DNA from: a bacterium
Lineage (GTDB): Bacteria > UBA9089 > CG2-30-40-21 > SBAY01
Reading direction: 5' to 3'
Length of the DNA stretch: 56,028 bases
NCBI GenBank assembly: GCA_040755795.1
Contig: JBFLXS010000003.1
Span: 1-56,028 of the forward strand
Position 1 is the stretch's first letter. Each line of letters opens with the position of its first letter. Made by a program: the position numbers and the translations under genes. Below are positions 29,019-37,702 of the stretch, in pieces. The notes under the pieces are model-generated. The model was not told the DNA's origin, did not search any database, and worked only from the letters and a program-made list of their open reading frames with translations.

Positions 29019-29968
29019 GAGTTAGAATTGTAATTAAATCTTTATCGCAACCAACGCAACCACCAAAAACCCTTGATTTTTCATCCCTGCCTATCACTTT
29101 GGGACGAGAAGAGTCTAATAATGTGGTTTTGCCCAGCAAAAATGTTTCTCGAAATCATGCTATAATTATTGATAAGGGGGGCAATGAATTTTATCTAAAA
29201 GACCAGGGCAGTTTTATTGGTACTATCCTAAATCAGAGAATGATCCTCCCTAACCAGGATATTCCTCTTTTGAGTGATGATGTGATTACAATTGGAGATT
29301 TTGAACTTCAGGTCAAGATAGAAGATTTTGACTCTACCCCTCCAGAGAGTAATAGTAATAGTAATAAAGATATATCTATTAAAGATATCTTGTCTATTTT
29401 ACCTAAAAGGGGACACATAACTATTAGAGTTTTAAATGGGCCAGATAAAGATAAATCTTTTTCCTTCACAGAAAATTCAGAGGAATTATTGATTGGACGT
29501 GATTTAAAATGTCACCTGGTTCTTACAGATGCCACTGTTTCTCGACACCATGCTAAGATTTCCTTAGACTGGGGTGGTGAAGCAACTATAGTTGACCTGA
29601 ATAGTAAAAATGGAACGACACTTAATAATGAACCTCTAACACCTGAGAAGTATTATCACCTAAAAGATAGGGACTATATTACTCTTGGTCTATCGACGCA
29701 ATTAGTCTACTGTAATCCCCGAGAAAGTGTCCTACCTCCAATAAAGCCACATTATCCAGATAAAGAAGATGAGAAAGAGAAACCGTCTGAAACAGAGAAA
29801 GATAAACTGCCTGAACCCAAAATAGTAACACCTCCTCCAGGCAGTAAGGAAATATTACTATCACGAAAACTTTCACCTCTGGAGATAACTTTTTTAGTCA
29901 CAGCAATAATTTTTCTTACTGGTGGTATTATCTTTTCTATTATCTTTTTTCGATTATTTTTCAAATAA
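29015..29968 (+). CDS. Double-FHA domain membrane protein
   Basis: This 317-residue protein holds FHA domain 1 at about residues 22-102 (LGREESN, SRNH at 45-48, but SFIGT where SxNGT is usual) and FHA domain 2 at 138-232 with all hallmarks (GR 161-162, SRHH 176-179, NG 199-200). A Pro/Glu/Lys linker leads to one C-terminal membrane helix (291-313). FHA domains bind phosphothreonine, so domain 2 could read the output of the divergent kinase. Domain 1 may be weakened. The SctD ring protein of injectisomes has cytoplasmic FHA-like domains and one membrane helix, and no classical SctD is found in the nearby T3SS cluster. This protein lacks a periplasmic part, so equivalence is speculative. Confidence 0.88.
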   Translation: MRVRIVIKSLSQPTQPPKTLDFSSLPITLGREESNNVVLPSKNVSRNHAIIIDKGGNEFYLKDQGSFIGTILNQRMILPNQDIPLLSDDVITIGDFELQVKIEDFDSTPPESNSNSNKDISIKDILSILPKRGHITIRVLNGPDKDKSFSFTENSEELLIGRDLKCHLVLTDATVSRHHAKISLDWGGEATIVDLNSKNGTTLNNEPLTPEKYYHLKDRDYITLGLSTQLVYCNPRESVLPPIKPHYPDKEDEKEKPSETEKDKLPEPKIVTPPPGSKEILLSRKLSPLEITFLVTAIIFLTGGIIFSIIFFRLFFK

Positions 29969-30007
29969 GATGAAGGTTTCTTTTTGAAGGAAATATGAGG
30001 TGCTACT

Positions 30008-32149
30008 CTATTTGATCTTTATTCTACCTAGTGGTTGAATAGTAATTTCAGGTGTCAGTTCTTGATACGATAAAACCGCTAAATGAGGGAATTGTATCTC
30101 TACTAATTTACGGACATAGCGTCTGATCTCTTGACTGGTAAGAATAACTGGTTTTTGAGCCGTGGCTGGGAGGTTTTGAATTTCCTTTTTTATCGCATCT
30201 AAGATCTCATAAGTAATTTCAGGAACAAGGGCTAAGTAATTACCTGAGGGCGTATGTTGAATAGCATTAGAAACCATCTCTTCTATTTGAGGATCTAAAA
30301 GATAGACAAAGAGTATTTCTTTACCTGCGGTATATTTATGAGTGATGTATCTTTTTAAGCCCTGACGAACATATTCGGTTAACATTACTGTATCCTTTTC
30401 TACTGCTCCCCATTCTGCGATGGATTGTAAGATAGTTCTCATATCACGGATAGAAATATCTTCCTGGAGTAAGCGTTGCAAAATATCTGTTAGTTGGAGT
30501 AAATTTATTATCTTAGGGACGACCGTTTCTACTACTGCAGGATAAACCTTCTCGGTGTTTTCAAGGATAGTTTTTACCTCCTGAAGACCTAAAAACTCGT
30601 AACTGTATCGACGCAGAACACCGTTTAAGTGTAAAACCATTATTTCTGTTGTTTCCCAAACCTTATATCCTGCTTTTCTAACTATCTCTTTTTGCTCTTC
30701 TGAAATCCAGCAAACAGAAGAACCATCAGCAGGATTTATCGTCTCATCAGCGGGAATATTCAACAATTTAAGGGTAGCACTTTCTTCATTAACTAAACAC
30801 ATTCCTGGTCTCATACGACCAGTAATTAAAGGGACCTCATTAATTTTTATGACATACATCTCAGGGGCTAAATTTGTGTTTCCACCCCTTATTCTTATGG
30901 GTGGGAATTGAACCCCTGTCTCGTAGAATAAAATCTCTCGCATTTTAGGAATTGTTTCATTCAAGAAAATTCCTCCATCACTTTGACTATCTACTAAGGG
31001 GGTTAAAGATTCGCTTACTTCTAAAACCAATGGACTCACAGGAAGAAAACCGCCTTTTTGTTCTTCTACTTGAGCAGGTTTTAGCTGTTTTTCTAATTTC
31101 ATTTTCTCTGCTTGTATCTTATTAGTTTTAAAAAGCCCCAGGGCAATGGCTGCGGTCACAAGAGAAAGAAGAAAGAAGGGGAAAAAAGGCAGTCCTGGAA
31201 TAATGGCAAATCCGAAAAGTAATGCCGCCACAATAGCCATGGGTTTAGGTTGAGTTAATATTTGCATCCCAATATCTTTACCTAAATTAGAGGTAACCTC
31301 TTCTGAAGCCACGCGGGTCACCACCATCCCGGCAGAGATAGAAATAATGAGAGCCGGGATTTGACTGACTAATCCATCACCAATAGTAAGAATAGTAAAT
31401 GTCTCAAGGGCTTCGGTGAGGTCCATACCCATCTGAAGTGTTCCTATGGTTAAGCCACCAATAATATTGATAATAGCAATAATAATTCCCGCAATTGCAT
31501 CTCCCTTAACAAACTTCATTGCTCCATCCATAGAGCCATAGAATTGGGATTCTCTGGCTAATTCATTTCTTAGGTGTTTGGCTTCAGTGACATTAATAAC
31601 CCCAGCCCTCATATCGGCATCAATACTCATCTGCTTACCAGGCATAGCATCTAAGGAAAATCTAGCCGCTACCTCAGCTACCCGTTCAGACCCCTTAGAA
31701 ATAACTATGAATTGAATAATGGTAATGATGAGAAAAATCACTGCACCAACTACATAATTACCCGCTACCACAAAATTACCAAAGGCATTAATTACTTCTC
31801 CTGCATAAGCATAAAGCAGAATTAATCTGGTACTGGAAACATTTAGACCTAAACGAAATAGTGTGGTTATCAAAAGGATACTGGGGAAGACGCTTAACTT
31901 AATAGGGCTCTGTAAGTAGATAGCTACCAGGAGAATGGTCACAGCAATAGTAATATTTAAGGTGAGTAAAATATCCATTATTCGAGGATGAATTGGAATA
32001 ATGAGCAACCCAATAATACTTGTCACTAAAAAAGCTAAGAGAATATCACTGTATCGAGTTAGAATACCAACTATATCCCCTTCTAATAAAAGATTTTTGA
32101 TATTTGTTAGAGAAAACTTATCCGCGGATAGATTTATTTTATTAAACAT
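30008..32149 (-). CDS. sctV: T3SS export gate protein SctV (FlhA/InvA/LcrD family)
   Basis: This 713-residue protein has eight predicted helices in the first half. Between them is the FHIPEP-family hallmark at residues 163-183 (RFSLDAMPGKQMSIDAD, then MRAG). The cytoplasmic C-terminal domain carries the subdomains that form the nonameric export ring. SctV binds substrate-chaperone complexes and couples proton flow to export. It stands apart from the other apparatus genes, after the SycD-like chaperone gene and element B, with its own promoter at 32347-32375. FlhA and SctV share this fold; the injectisome assignment comes from the gene set around it. Only a weak ribosome-binding site (AAGAGG) precedes the ATG. 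Confidence 0.93.
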   Translation of the reverse strand: MFNKINLSADKFSLTNIKNLLLEGDIVGILTRYSDILLAFLVTSIIGLLIIPIHPRIMDILLTLNITIAVTILLVAIYLQSPIKLSVFPSILLITTLFRLGLNVSSTRLILLYAYAGEVINAFGNFVVAGNYVVGAVIFLIITIIQFIVISKGSERVAEVAARFSLDAMPGKQMSIDADMRAGVINVTEAKHLRNELARESQFYGSMDGAMKFVKGDAIAGIIIAIINIIGGLTIGTLQMGMDLTEALETFTILTIGDGLVSQIPALIISISAGMVVTRVASEEVTSNLGKDIGMQILTQPKPMAIVAALLFGFAIIPGLPFFPFFLLSLVTAAIALGLFKTNKIQAEKMKLEKQLKPAQVEEQKGGFLPVSPLVLEVSESLTPLVDSQSDGGIFLNETIPKMREILFYETGVQFPPIRIRGGNTNLAPEMYVIKINEVPLITGRMRPGMCLVNEESATLKLLNIPADETINPADGSSVCWISEEQKEIVRKAGYKVWETTEIMVLHLNGVLRRYSYEFLGLQEVKTILENTEKVYPAVVETVVPKIINLLQLTDILQRLLQEDISIRDMRTILQSIAEWGAVEKDTVMLTEYVRQGLKRYITHKYTAGKEILFVYLLDPQIEEMVSNAIQHTPSGNYLALVPEITYEILDAIKKEIQNLPATAQKPVILTSQEIRRYVRKLVEIQFPHLAVLSYQELTPEITIQPLGRIKIK

Positions 32150-32214
32150 AGCCTCTTTTTCCCTTCGACTCTGCTAAGTAATATCTCAGTGGAGTGGGTG
32201 ATTCCTTTGAAAAT

Positions 32215-32288
32215 AAGATTTAAAGGTTTTAAAGTTCAAGGTTTTAGGTTCAACTTTTAAACCCTTGAAGCCTTAAACCTTGAATCTT
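32215..32288. repeat. 74-bp imperfect palindrome in the sctV leader
   Basis: The arms AAGATTTAAAGGTTTTAAAG and its degenerate inverse ending TTAAACCTTGAATCTT face each other across a short centre. It lies between the sctV promoter and its start codon, so it would fold as a long hairpin in the mRNA leader. Confidence 0.65.
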
Positions 32289-32346
32289 GTGTTTATCCCC
32301 CAAAATAACTGACGCCCTTCTTCGCTACTTTCGTTACTCTTAATAT

Positions 32347-32375
32347 ATTTTAACTTAAAAAGAAGCAAAAGTCAA
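32347..32375 (-). promoter_or_regulatory. Sigma-70 type promoter for sctV
   Basis: On the minus strand, TTGACT (32370-32375), a 17-base spacer and TAAAAT (32347-32352). The leader to the sctV ATG at 32149 would be about 190 bases and contains the palindrome at 32215-32288. Confidence 0.65.
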
Positions 32376-32811
32376 GTTAAAATCACCTGGAGAACGTAAA
32401 GCATCCGTGAAGTGGGGGCTATCTTGAAAAATAGCCCTCATCGTCTGGTACTGGACTTTCGTGGATTTTGGTATAATCTAACCACAGAGGTATCCCCCTA
32501 TACATTGGGACAGGCTCCGAACACAGAGAAAGATTTTAGCAGGCAAAATGATTTACTTTCCAGTTTAGACAAAAATCATGATGGAATTTTTTACCTTTTA
32601 CCTCATGAGGTTGAGTTAATAAAAATTGTTTTTCTCCTCTGAATCTTAATCCGAACGAGTCAGACTAAAGAAATAATCAGTCTTATGATACCAATCGCCG
32701 ATGACCAACTTTTCTCAGGGATATCTAATCATTTCTCTTTATCTTCTCTGCGAACTCTGCGGGGATAAAAATCACGAAACTATACCCTTGGTAACTTGAT
32801 AAAAAAATTTT
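32376..32811. other. Gene-free stretch between sctV promoter and element B
   Basis: The stretch holds a small hairpin (GGGCTAT...ATAGCCC near 32416-32438) and a 76-codon open frame at 32412-32642 with no ribosome-binding site and no recognisable family. I see no gene here that I can support. Confidence 0.5.
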
Positions 32812-33048
32812 GTAACCGTTCAGGCTATATATCAAAAGTGTAAGAAAGGGGATAAGGAGATAAGAGTGATATGGAGATAAGATAATAGAAATAGATTGAA
32901 ATTTATAGAAATAGGTAGAAATTGATTGTGGAAAACAACAAATTTCCATAAATTTCTATTAGTTTCTATTAATTTCAATTTTTTTAATAATATCTCCCTA
33001 TCTCCTTAATCTCCACATCTCCTTTTGTTACACCACCTGAACGCTTAC
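32812..33048. repeat. 237-bp palindromic element, copy B (inverted relative to copy A)
   Basis: It begins GTAACCGTTCAGG and ends CACCTGAACGCTTAC. It is the reverse complement of 23047-23283 with only a few differences seen (for example CTT against CGG in one arm). The two copies flank 9.5 kb that carries the signalling block and sctV. Confidence 0.88.
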
Positions 33049-33060
33049 AAAATTTTAAAG

Positions 33061-33094
33061 GAGGGGAGCAAGATTTTTTCGCTTTGCTCCCCTC
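33061..33094 (-). terminator. Terminator after the SycD-like gene
   Basis: GAGGGGAGCAA and TTGCTCCCCTC form an 11-bp stem around a 12-base loop. On the minus strand the stem is followed by CTTTAAAATTTT, suitable as an intrinsic terminator of the DUF1521-SycD unit. Confidence 0.7.
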
Positions 33095-33127
33095 ACTCTA
33101 CAAACTCATCAACATTACCCTTCTTTA

Positions 33128-33631
33128 CTATTGGTTAGCACTTTGTTGGGTAATAGTTTCTTTAAGAGCCATAGCTAAGGTTAACGCTCGCATAGCTACC
33201 GGGTTCTTTTTAGAGACATCCTGTTGAGGGTCAAGGGAAATTGCCTGATTAAGGTCATTTAATGCACCTTCAATATCACCATTAGTTAATCGTAGCTCCC
33301 CACGATTAGCATAAGCATCAATATCATTTGGATTCTTCTCAATGGCTAAGCTATACTCTGTTAGGGCTTCATCCTTTTTCTGTTGTCTAAAATAGATACA
33401 GCCAAGAGCAGTATGAAAGTGGCCAATATGAGGATTTAAAGCGGTTAATCCTTCAAAGGCTATCTGTGCCTGGTCTAATTGCCCTTGAGCAAATAGCATC
33501 TCCCCTGCCCTGGCCAGATCCATCAAATCATCCCCATGTATTTGGTGTAATTCCTGAAGGGTAATCTCTCCACGGATGAATTCACCCAGTGATTCAAGAT
33601 TTATTGGACTGGTTTTAACTTCTTCTGCCAT
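33128..33631 (-). CDS. SycD/LcrH-like TPR chaperone of the T3SS
   Basis: This 167-residue protein has three TPRs in residues 35-140, introduced by DDLMDLARAGEMLFAQGQLD and AFEGLTALNPHIGHFHTALG. This is the pattern of class II T3SS chaperones such as SycD, LcrH and SicA (ALNPxxxxxxxGLGxxxxxxxxYxxA). Class II chaperones keep hydrophobic translocator proteins soluble and often have regulatory duties. The gene is directly downstream of the DUF1521 protein gene, which is therefore its most likely client. A hairpin (33659-33698) lies between the two genes. AAAGGAGG precedes the ATG. Confidence 0.82.
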   Translation of the reverse strand: MAEEVKTSPINLESLGEFIRGEITLQELHQIHGDDLMDLARAGEMLFAQGQLDQAQIAFEGLTALNPHIGHFHTALGCIYFRQQKKDEALTEYSLAIEKNPNDIDAYANRGELRLTNGDIEGALNDLNQAISLDPQQDVSKKNPVAMRALTLAMALKETITQQSANQ

Positions 33632-33658
33632 TATTATTAACCTCCTTTGGGAATATAA

Positions 33659-33698
33659 AGCAAATAACTGGCAAGGAATTCCCGCACAGTTATTTGCT
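33659..33698. promoter_or_regulatory. Intergenic 12-bp stem hairpin
   Basis: AGCAAATAACTG (33659-33670) and CAGTTATTTGCT (33687-33698) are perfect inverse arms around a 16-base loop, between the DUF1521 gene and its SycD-like chaperone gene. There is no T-run on the minus strand, so it is more likely a processing or stability element than a terminator. Confidence 0.55.
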
Positions 33699-33750
33699 AT
33701 GTGGTCGTTAAAAAATGTTTTTCAACTCATGCCCGATGGCATAATGATCT

Positions 33751-34833
33751 TTATGCCTTAAGTGCCCGGACAGTTGTCATTTGAGTTTCATGGAAAGTCT
33801 TCATCATATTGCTAAACATATCATACAATCTCTGAAACTTCTGCATTTTTAATTGAAGCTCCATAAGCTCTTTTTGTGAAGGATCCTTACCTAACCCTCC
33901 TACTGCACTTCGTAGGTCCTTTTCAGCATCGTCCAGTAACCCACTCATAATACTCATTATTACATCCTCAATGTTACCCCCGGCAGCAAGTCTGGCTGCG
34001 GCCTCTTGCACCTTTCTTCTTCTTTCGTCATTAAGCATTGACTCTGCTATATTGAATCCACCATTTCCCCAGAATTCTCTTCCTAACTTAAGGGCACTAT
34101 AGCCTCCACCACCAACTATCTCTCTACCTCCTGCGGATTCTTTAAACCAATCATCACCATCACCACCCAGAAATACCCTGGAACCATCATCCATCCTGGC
34201 ATCATGGGCATAAGCATCATAGTTAACATTACTTACCCTGGGATTGCCTGTATCAACACCGGTTGCAGAAACCCGCTGATTTCCATAATAGACATGGAAG
34301 TCAGTAGTTACACCTGTTGCCGCAGTGGCATTTGCGGTTATCTTGGTTCCATCCGGTAAGGTAAAAGACATCGTCTTAGCGTCCCAGTCCCATCTACCAC
34401 CATCTGATTCGCTGACATGAGGGTCTCCATGAATCAGGGTTGTCTTTCCATTAGGAGAGGTAATCCTCCAGTTGGTGTTACCTAAGTTTTCAATCTTGTA
34501 TCCGCCAGGTGTATAGATGGTATTTCCTTCTACCCTTAATCGTCCATGAGGTTCAGCTAAATTCTCGCCTATAGGTAGAAAGGAAGATGGCGAAGCAATT
34601 GGCATTCTTCGCCCTCCAAGGAAATCTGTCAGGGGCATATCCATTAAATTGGTCAGCTTTTGGAAGGTATCCTTTAAATTGTTTATGCCACCCAAAACAT
34701 TCCCTGTCTGAAGATCCACCATTGTTCCCGCAATATCTCCCGCAATATCTCCTAATTTTCCCGGAAGCAAGCGATCGATTGTTGTGTTAATAACATTTCC
34801 TACTCCTAGTTTGTCTACAATACCTCCTAACAT
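33751..34833 (-). CDS. DUF1521-type (metal-induced self-cleavage) candidate T3SS secreted protein
   Basis: This 360-residue protein is counted from the ATG at 34833, which follows AAAGGAGG with a 9-10 base gap; the open frame begins at a GTG 19 codons earlier that overlaps its own Shine-Dalgarno. Residues 105-250 match DUF1521: WRITSPNGKTTLIHGDPHVS then WDWDAKTMSFTLPDGTKI. GDPHV at 136-140 equals the Asp-Pro site at which NopE1 of Bradyrhizobium cleaves itself with calcium. The C-terminus (ELQLKMQKFQRLYDMFSNMM, then KTFHETQMTTVRALK) resembles that of the 118-residue protein at 52299. A SycD-like chaperone gene follows, and a sigma-28-like promoter lies at 34934-34960. It is probably a secreted tip, translocator or effector protein. 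Confidence 0.82.
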   Translation of the reverse strand: MLGGIVDKLGVGNVINTTIDRLLPGKLGDIAGDIAGTMVDLQTGNVLGGINNLKDTFQKLTNLMDMPLTDFLGGRRMPIASPSSFLPIGENLAEPHGRLRVEGNTIYTPGGYKIENLGNTNWRITSPNGKTTLIHGDPHVSESDGGRWDWDAKTMSFTLPDGTKITANATAATGVTTDFHVYYGNQRVSATGVDTGNPRVSNVNYDAYAHDARMDDGSRVFLGGDGDDWFKESAGGREIVGGGGYSALKLGREFWGNGGFNIAESMLNDERRRKVQEAAARLAAGGNIEDVIMSIMSGLLDDAEKDLRSAVGGLGKDPSQKELMELQLKMQKFQRLYDMFSNMMKTFHETQMTTVRALKA

Positions 34834-34933
34834 TTTAATTTTACCTCCTTTTTGTTTTTTGGCTCTACTTGGCTTTGTAAAAAAACTCACCTCCTTCTAA
34901 ACCCGCGAGCCCGATTTTTAATTTTCATATCTA

Positions 34934-34960
34934 TTATCGGCAAAAACTATCAAAAGTTGC
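34934..34960 (-). promoter_or_regulatory. Sigma-28-like promoter, copy 1 (DUF1521-SycD unit)
   Basis: On the minus strand it reads GCAACTTTT, 10 bases, then TGCCGATAA. The -10 part contains a perfect GCCGATAA, the FliA consensus. The same 27-base pattern occurs at 41106-41132 and 52702-52728. The gene start is about 100 bases downstream. Confidence 0.8.
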
Positions 34961-35014
34961 TAATCCTTGGTTACAAATATATTGGCAAAACGATTCGACC
35001 TGTTACAATGTTAT

Positions 35015-36271
35015 TTATTTTTTAAATAAGACCTTGCCAATCATAAAGGCAGTAGTCTCTTCTTTCTCAAAGGTAATAATCCTATTGGCTGTAATTTTCC
35101 CTTCTTTTGTTCGTAAAATCAGCATTTTTCCTATCAGTGAATACAATCCTGTTTCCTCTCCTTCATTAGTACCTACAAACCTTCCCGTTTCGATTTCAGT
35201 AGAATCTTCAGTTGTTCCGCTAACGCCGCTACTACTCTTTTTATAGTATCTTCCATCCGGCCTAAAGGTGCAAATAAATTCTCCTCCCCACCCTACTGAA
35301 CCAACTCCTGGTGTATCTATATGCATACCCCCTTCACCTCTCCAGGTTCCAATAAGCATTTTAGCCAGATCTGGGTCAGGAGATAAGGAGAAATTAACCT
35401 GGTCCAAAATAGAATCGATGCTCTCACTATATTGGTTAATTACCTCCTCGGTATCTTTAATACTAATTTTAGAAACAAGAACTATGCCTCTATCTTTTAT
35501 CTCAAGAGCTATAATCTTGGAAATTTCTATTTTATCATATTCATTTTGTAAGCGATAGAGGGCAAAATTACCTGAGTAGCCATTACGATTCATCTTTCCT
35601 GTTTTAATTGGTTGATGGGGAGGGGTTAATTTTCTCACTGCTTCTCTCTTTTCGTTGTCTCCCACAATATCAGTATCTATCTTAACATAAAGATTATCCC
35701 CTTTATCTGTAACGAGATATTGTTTTATAATCATCCCACTTCCAAATATCACATCCACTTCCTGTTTGGTAACAGGTTTCCACCTATTAGGGCAGGGAAG
35801 CTGAATAATACCATCAGGCGCAACTAATACCACCTGACTTTTTTGCATTGAGGGAGGAATAGAATCCTGGGGAGGAAGCTTCTTCTTTCCTTTTGGTACA
35901 ACTGATTCTTTTGGTGCGACTGATTGTCTGACATAGTTTGTGCCACCTAAATTCAGTATATCTCCCTTGAGAGAAAAGTTATATCTTCTCTGTTGTCCAT
36001 CTGATGAGGTCAAAACAACCTGAGGGCCTTCAATAAGATAAGTACCTTCAACTGAGGTAGTTTGTGTTCCGAATTCCCCCAAATTTTTCTCTCTCACCCC
36101 CAAAAAGGTATTCTCGGTAAAGGTATAGGTAATAGTTACAGAGTCACTTTTTGAAACCCATTTGCCAATGAGTGGATTTTGAGAAGATTGTGCCCAAAGG
36201 TCTAAATTAGATAATAATATTATCATCACGATACCTCCTTGAATGAATTTAGTTTTAGTTAATTTTTTCAT
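35015..36271 (-). CDS. Exported lipocalin-like protein of unknown function
   Basis: This 418-residue protein has a signal peptide (residues 10-28, ending DLWAQ). The N-terminal domain (IGKWVSKSDSVTITYTFTEN, residues 35-110) and the C-terminal domain (MLIGTWRGEGGM to the end) both look like lipocalin-type calycin domains with the GxW motif. Between them (150-305) is a segment resembling DcrB/PsbP-like periplasmic domains (IQLPCPNRWKPVT), which I propose with low confidence. It lies between sctU and the DUF1521 gene, 36 bases after the sctU stop, so it may be a periplasmic accessory of this T3SS. No known Sct protein matches. Confidence 0.65.
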   Translation of the reverse strand: MKKLTKTKFIQGGIVMIILLSNLDLWAQSSQNPLIGKWVSKSDSVTITYTFTENTFLGVREKNLGEFGTQTTSVEGTYLIEGPQVVLTSSDGQQRRYNFSLKGDILNLGGTNYVRQSVAPKESVVPKGKKKLPPQDSIPPSMQKSQVVLVAPDGIIQLPCPNRWKPVTKQEVDVIFGSGMIIKQYLVTDKGDNLYVKIDTDIVGDNEKREAVRKLTPPHQPIKTGKMNRNGYSGNFALYRLQNEYDKIEISKIIALEIKDRGIVLVSKISIKDTEEVINQYSESIDSILDQVNFSLSPDPDLAKMLIGTWRGEGGMHIDTPGVGSVGWGGEFICTFRPDGRYYKKSSSGVSGTTEDSTEIETGRFVGTNEGEETGLYSLIGKMLILRTKEGKITANRIITFEKEETTAFMIGKVLFKK

Positions 36272-36306
36272 TTTCTTCCTCCTGAAAAATAAGATTGAGG
36301 GTAAAG

Positions 36307-37386
36307 TTATACCCCTTCTTTTTCCTTCACCAGTTTATAGACAAAATTCAACACCTCAGCTACCGCTTCATAAAGCTCCTCAGGGATTTCTTCTCCTATC
36401 TCTAATTCCATTAAGCTATGAGCTAAAGGAATATTTTGGACAATAGGGATTTTATATTCTTTAGCAATCTCTTTAATCTTCTCAGCAATCAGCCTTTCTC
36501 CTTTAGATATTACCTGAGGGGCATTCATATTATTTTGGTCATATTGAATAGCTACCGCTATCTGGTGTGGATTTATAATAATTACATCTGCTTTTTTGAC
36601 TGCTTGAATCATATCCTGAAAAGATATCTCTCGATGTAATCTTTGTCGTGCTGCCTTATGAGTAGGATCTCCTTCTTCTTCTTTATATTCTTTTTTTACT
36701 TCGTATTTACTCATTCGTAATCCCTTTTTATACTGATAGCGTTGATAAAAGAAATCCGCTACCGCAATAACAATAAAGGCAATACTTACTTGAACTACTA
36801 TTTTGTAAATCAGTGCCTCTACTAATTCTACTGTTCGCCATAAAGGTACCCCAATACTCAAAACGATAAGGCGCAACGCACCTTTTATAATCAAATAAAT
36901 TAAAATACTTACAATTATTAACTTGATTAATGTTTTAGCTAATTCAATATAGGTTTTGGCAGAAAAAAATTTCTGTTTAAAGCCAGTTATAGGATTTAGT
37001 TTGGTCAGTTGTGGCATCAAAGGATGTCCTGTCAATAGTGGACCTACCTGGGAAAAATTCACCACTACCGCCATAGCAAAAACAACAGCCAAAAACGGCA
37101 TTAACACCTTCCCCATCACAGTTATAGCATCTAAGAGCAGATGATTGACTACCTCTTTATTTACCAAAGAAGGAATTCTATTGGCATAGACAAATGAGTT
37201 TTGCATAAATCCTTGTAAGTTTTGGGAGATGTAATTAATGGACATACTCAAAACAGCAAAGGCAGCTACAAATAAAGCCATGGAAGTCAGGTCTTGACTT
37301 TTAGCTACCTGCCCTTTCTTCCTTGCCTCCCGAATCCTTTTCGGTGTAGCCTCTTCTGTTTTTTCTCCTGTCTCGCTATTAGCCAT
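36307..37386 (-). CDS. sctU: T3SS export switch protein SctU (FlhB/YscU family) with NPHQ site
   Basis: This 359-residue protein is counted from the ATG at 37386 (AAGGAGAG nearby). This gives the usual start GEKTEEATPKRIREARKKGQ; the open frame runs 11 codons further up. Four membrane helices lie at about 30-210, then the cytoplasmic domain. SctU/FlhB cut themselves between Asn and Pro of an NPTH motif to switch substrate class. Here the site reads N272-P273-H274-Q275 (IIINPHQIAVAIQYD), keeping the scissile Asn-Pro pair but replacing Thr-His. The downstream PLAHSLMELEIGEEIPEELY is typical. The gene follows element C. Confidence 0.93.
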   Translation of the reverse strand: MANSETGEKTEEATPKRIREARKKGQVAKSQDLTSMALFVAAFAVLSMSINYISQNLQGFMQNSFVYANRIPSLVNKEVVNHLLLDAITVMGKVLMPFLAVVFAMAVVVNFSQVGPLLTGHPLMPQLTKLNPITGFKQKFFSAKTYIELAKTLIKLIIVSILIYLIIKGALRLIVLSIGVPLWRTVELVEALIYKIVVQVSIAFIVIAVADFFYQRYQYKKGLRMSKYEVKKEYKEEEGDPTHKAARQRLHREISFQDMIQAVKKADVIIINPHQIAVAIQYDQNNMNAPQVISKGERLIAEKIKEIAKEYKIPIVQNIPLAHSLMELEIGEEIPEELYEAVAEVLNFVYKLVKEKEGV

Positions 37387-37702
37387 AGAAATTTCTCTCC
37401 TTTTTAGGTTTGACCCCAATTAACCCATTAAGGATACCTTATAAATCTATAGTACAGGATTTTCCTTTCTGGAGTTAGCAAACTGATTGTTCAGGATATG
37501 TATTCTGAACGCAGCTTTGATTTGGGATATGTATCCTGATTGTTGCCAGACTCGCTTGATACATAAAGACGGGATGAATATCCTGAGCGATCGGTCACAC
37601 TAATTTAATCTCCATACCTGCCTGTCTGCGAGGTCTTTTCTGCCTCTACAGCCTGCCCTACAAGGGTATACTCCCAACCGTAACCTGTTGTTAAACTCTA
37701 AT

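Noticed and set aside
32412-32642. 76-codon open frame with an EF-hand-like LDKNHDGIF stretch
   Set aside because: It has no ribosome-binding site and no family match over its length, and it lies in a repeat-rich gap. The EF-hand resemblance covers only part of the loop.
32725-32949. 74-codon minus-strand frame within element B
   Set aside because: It is low-complexity translation of the palindromic element; the equivalent in copy A is not preserved as a gene.
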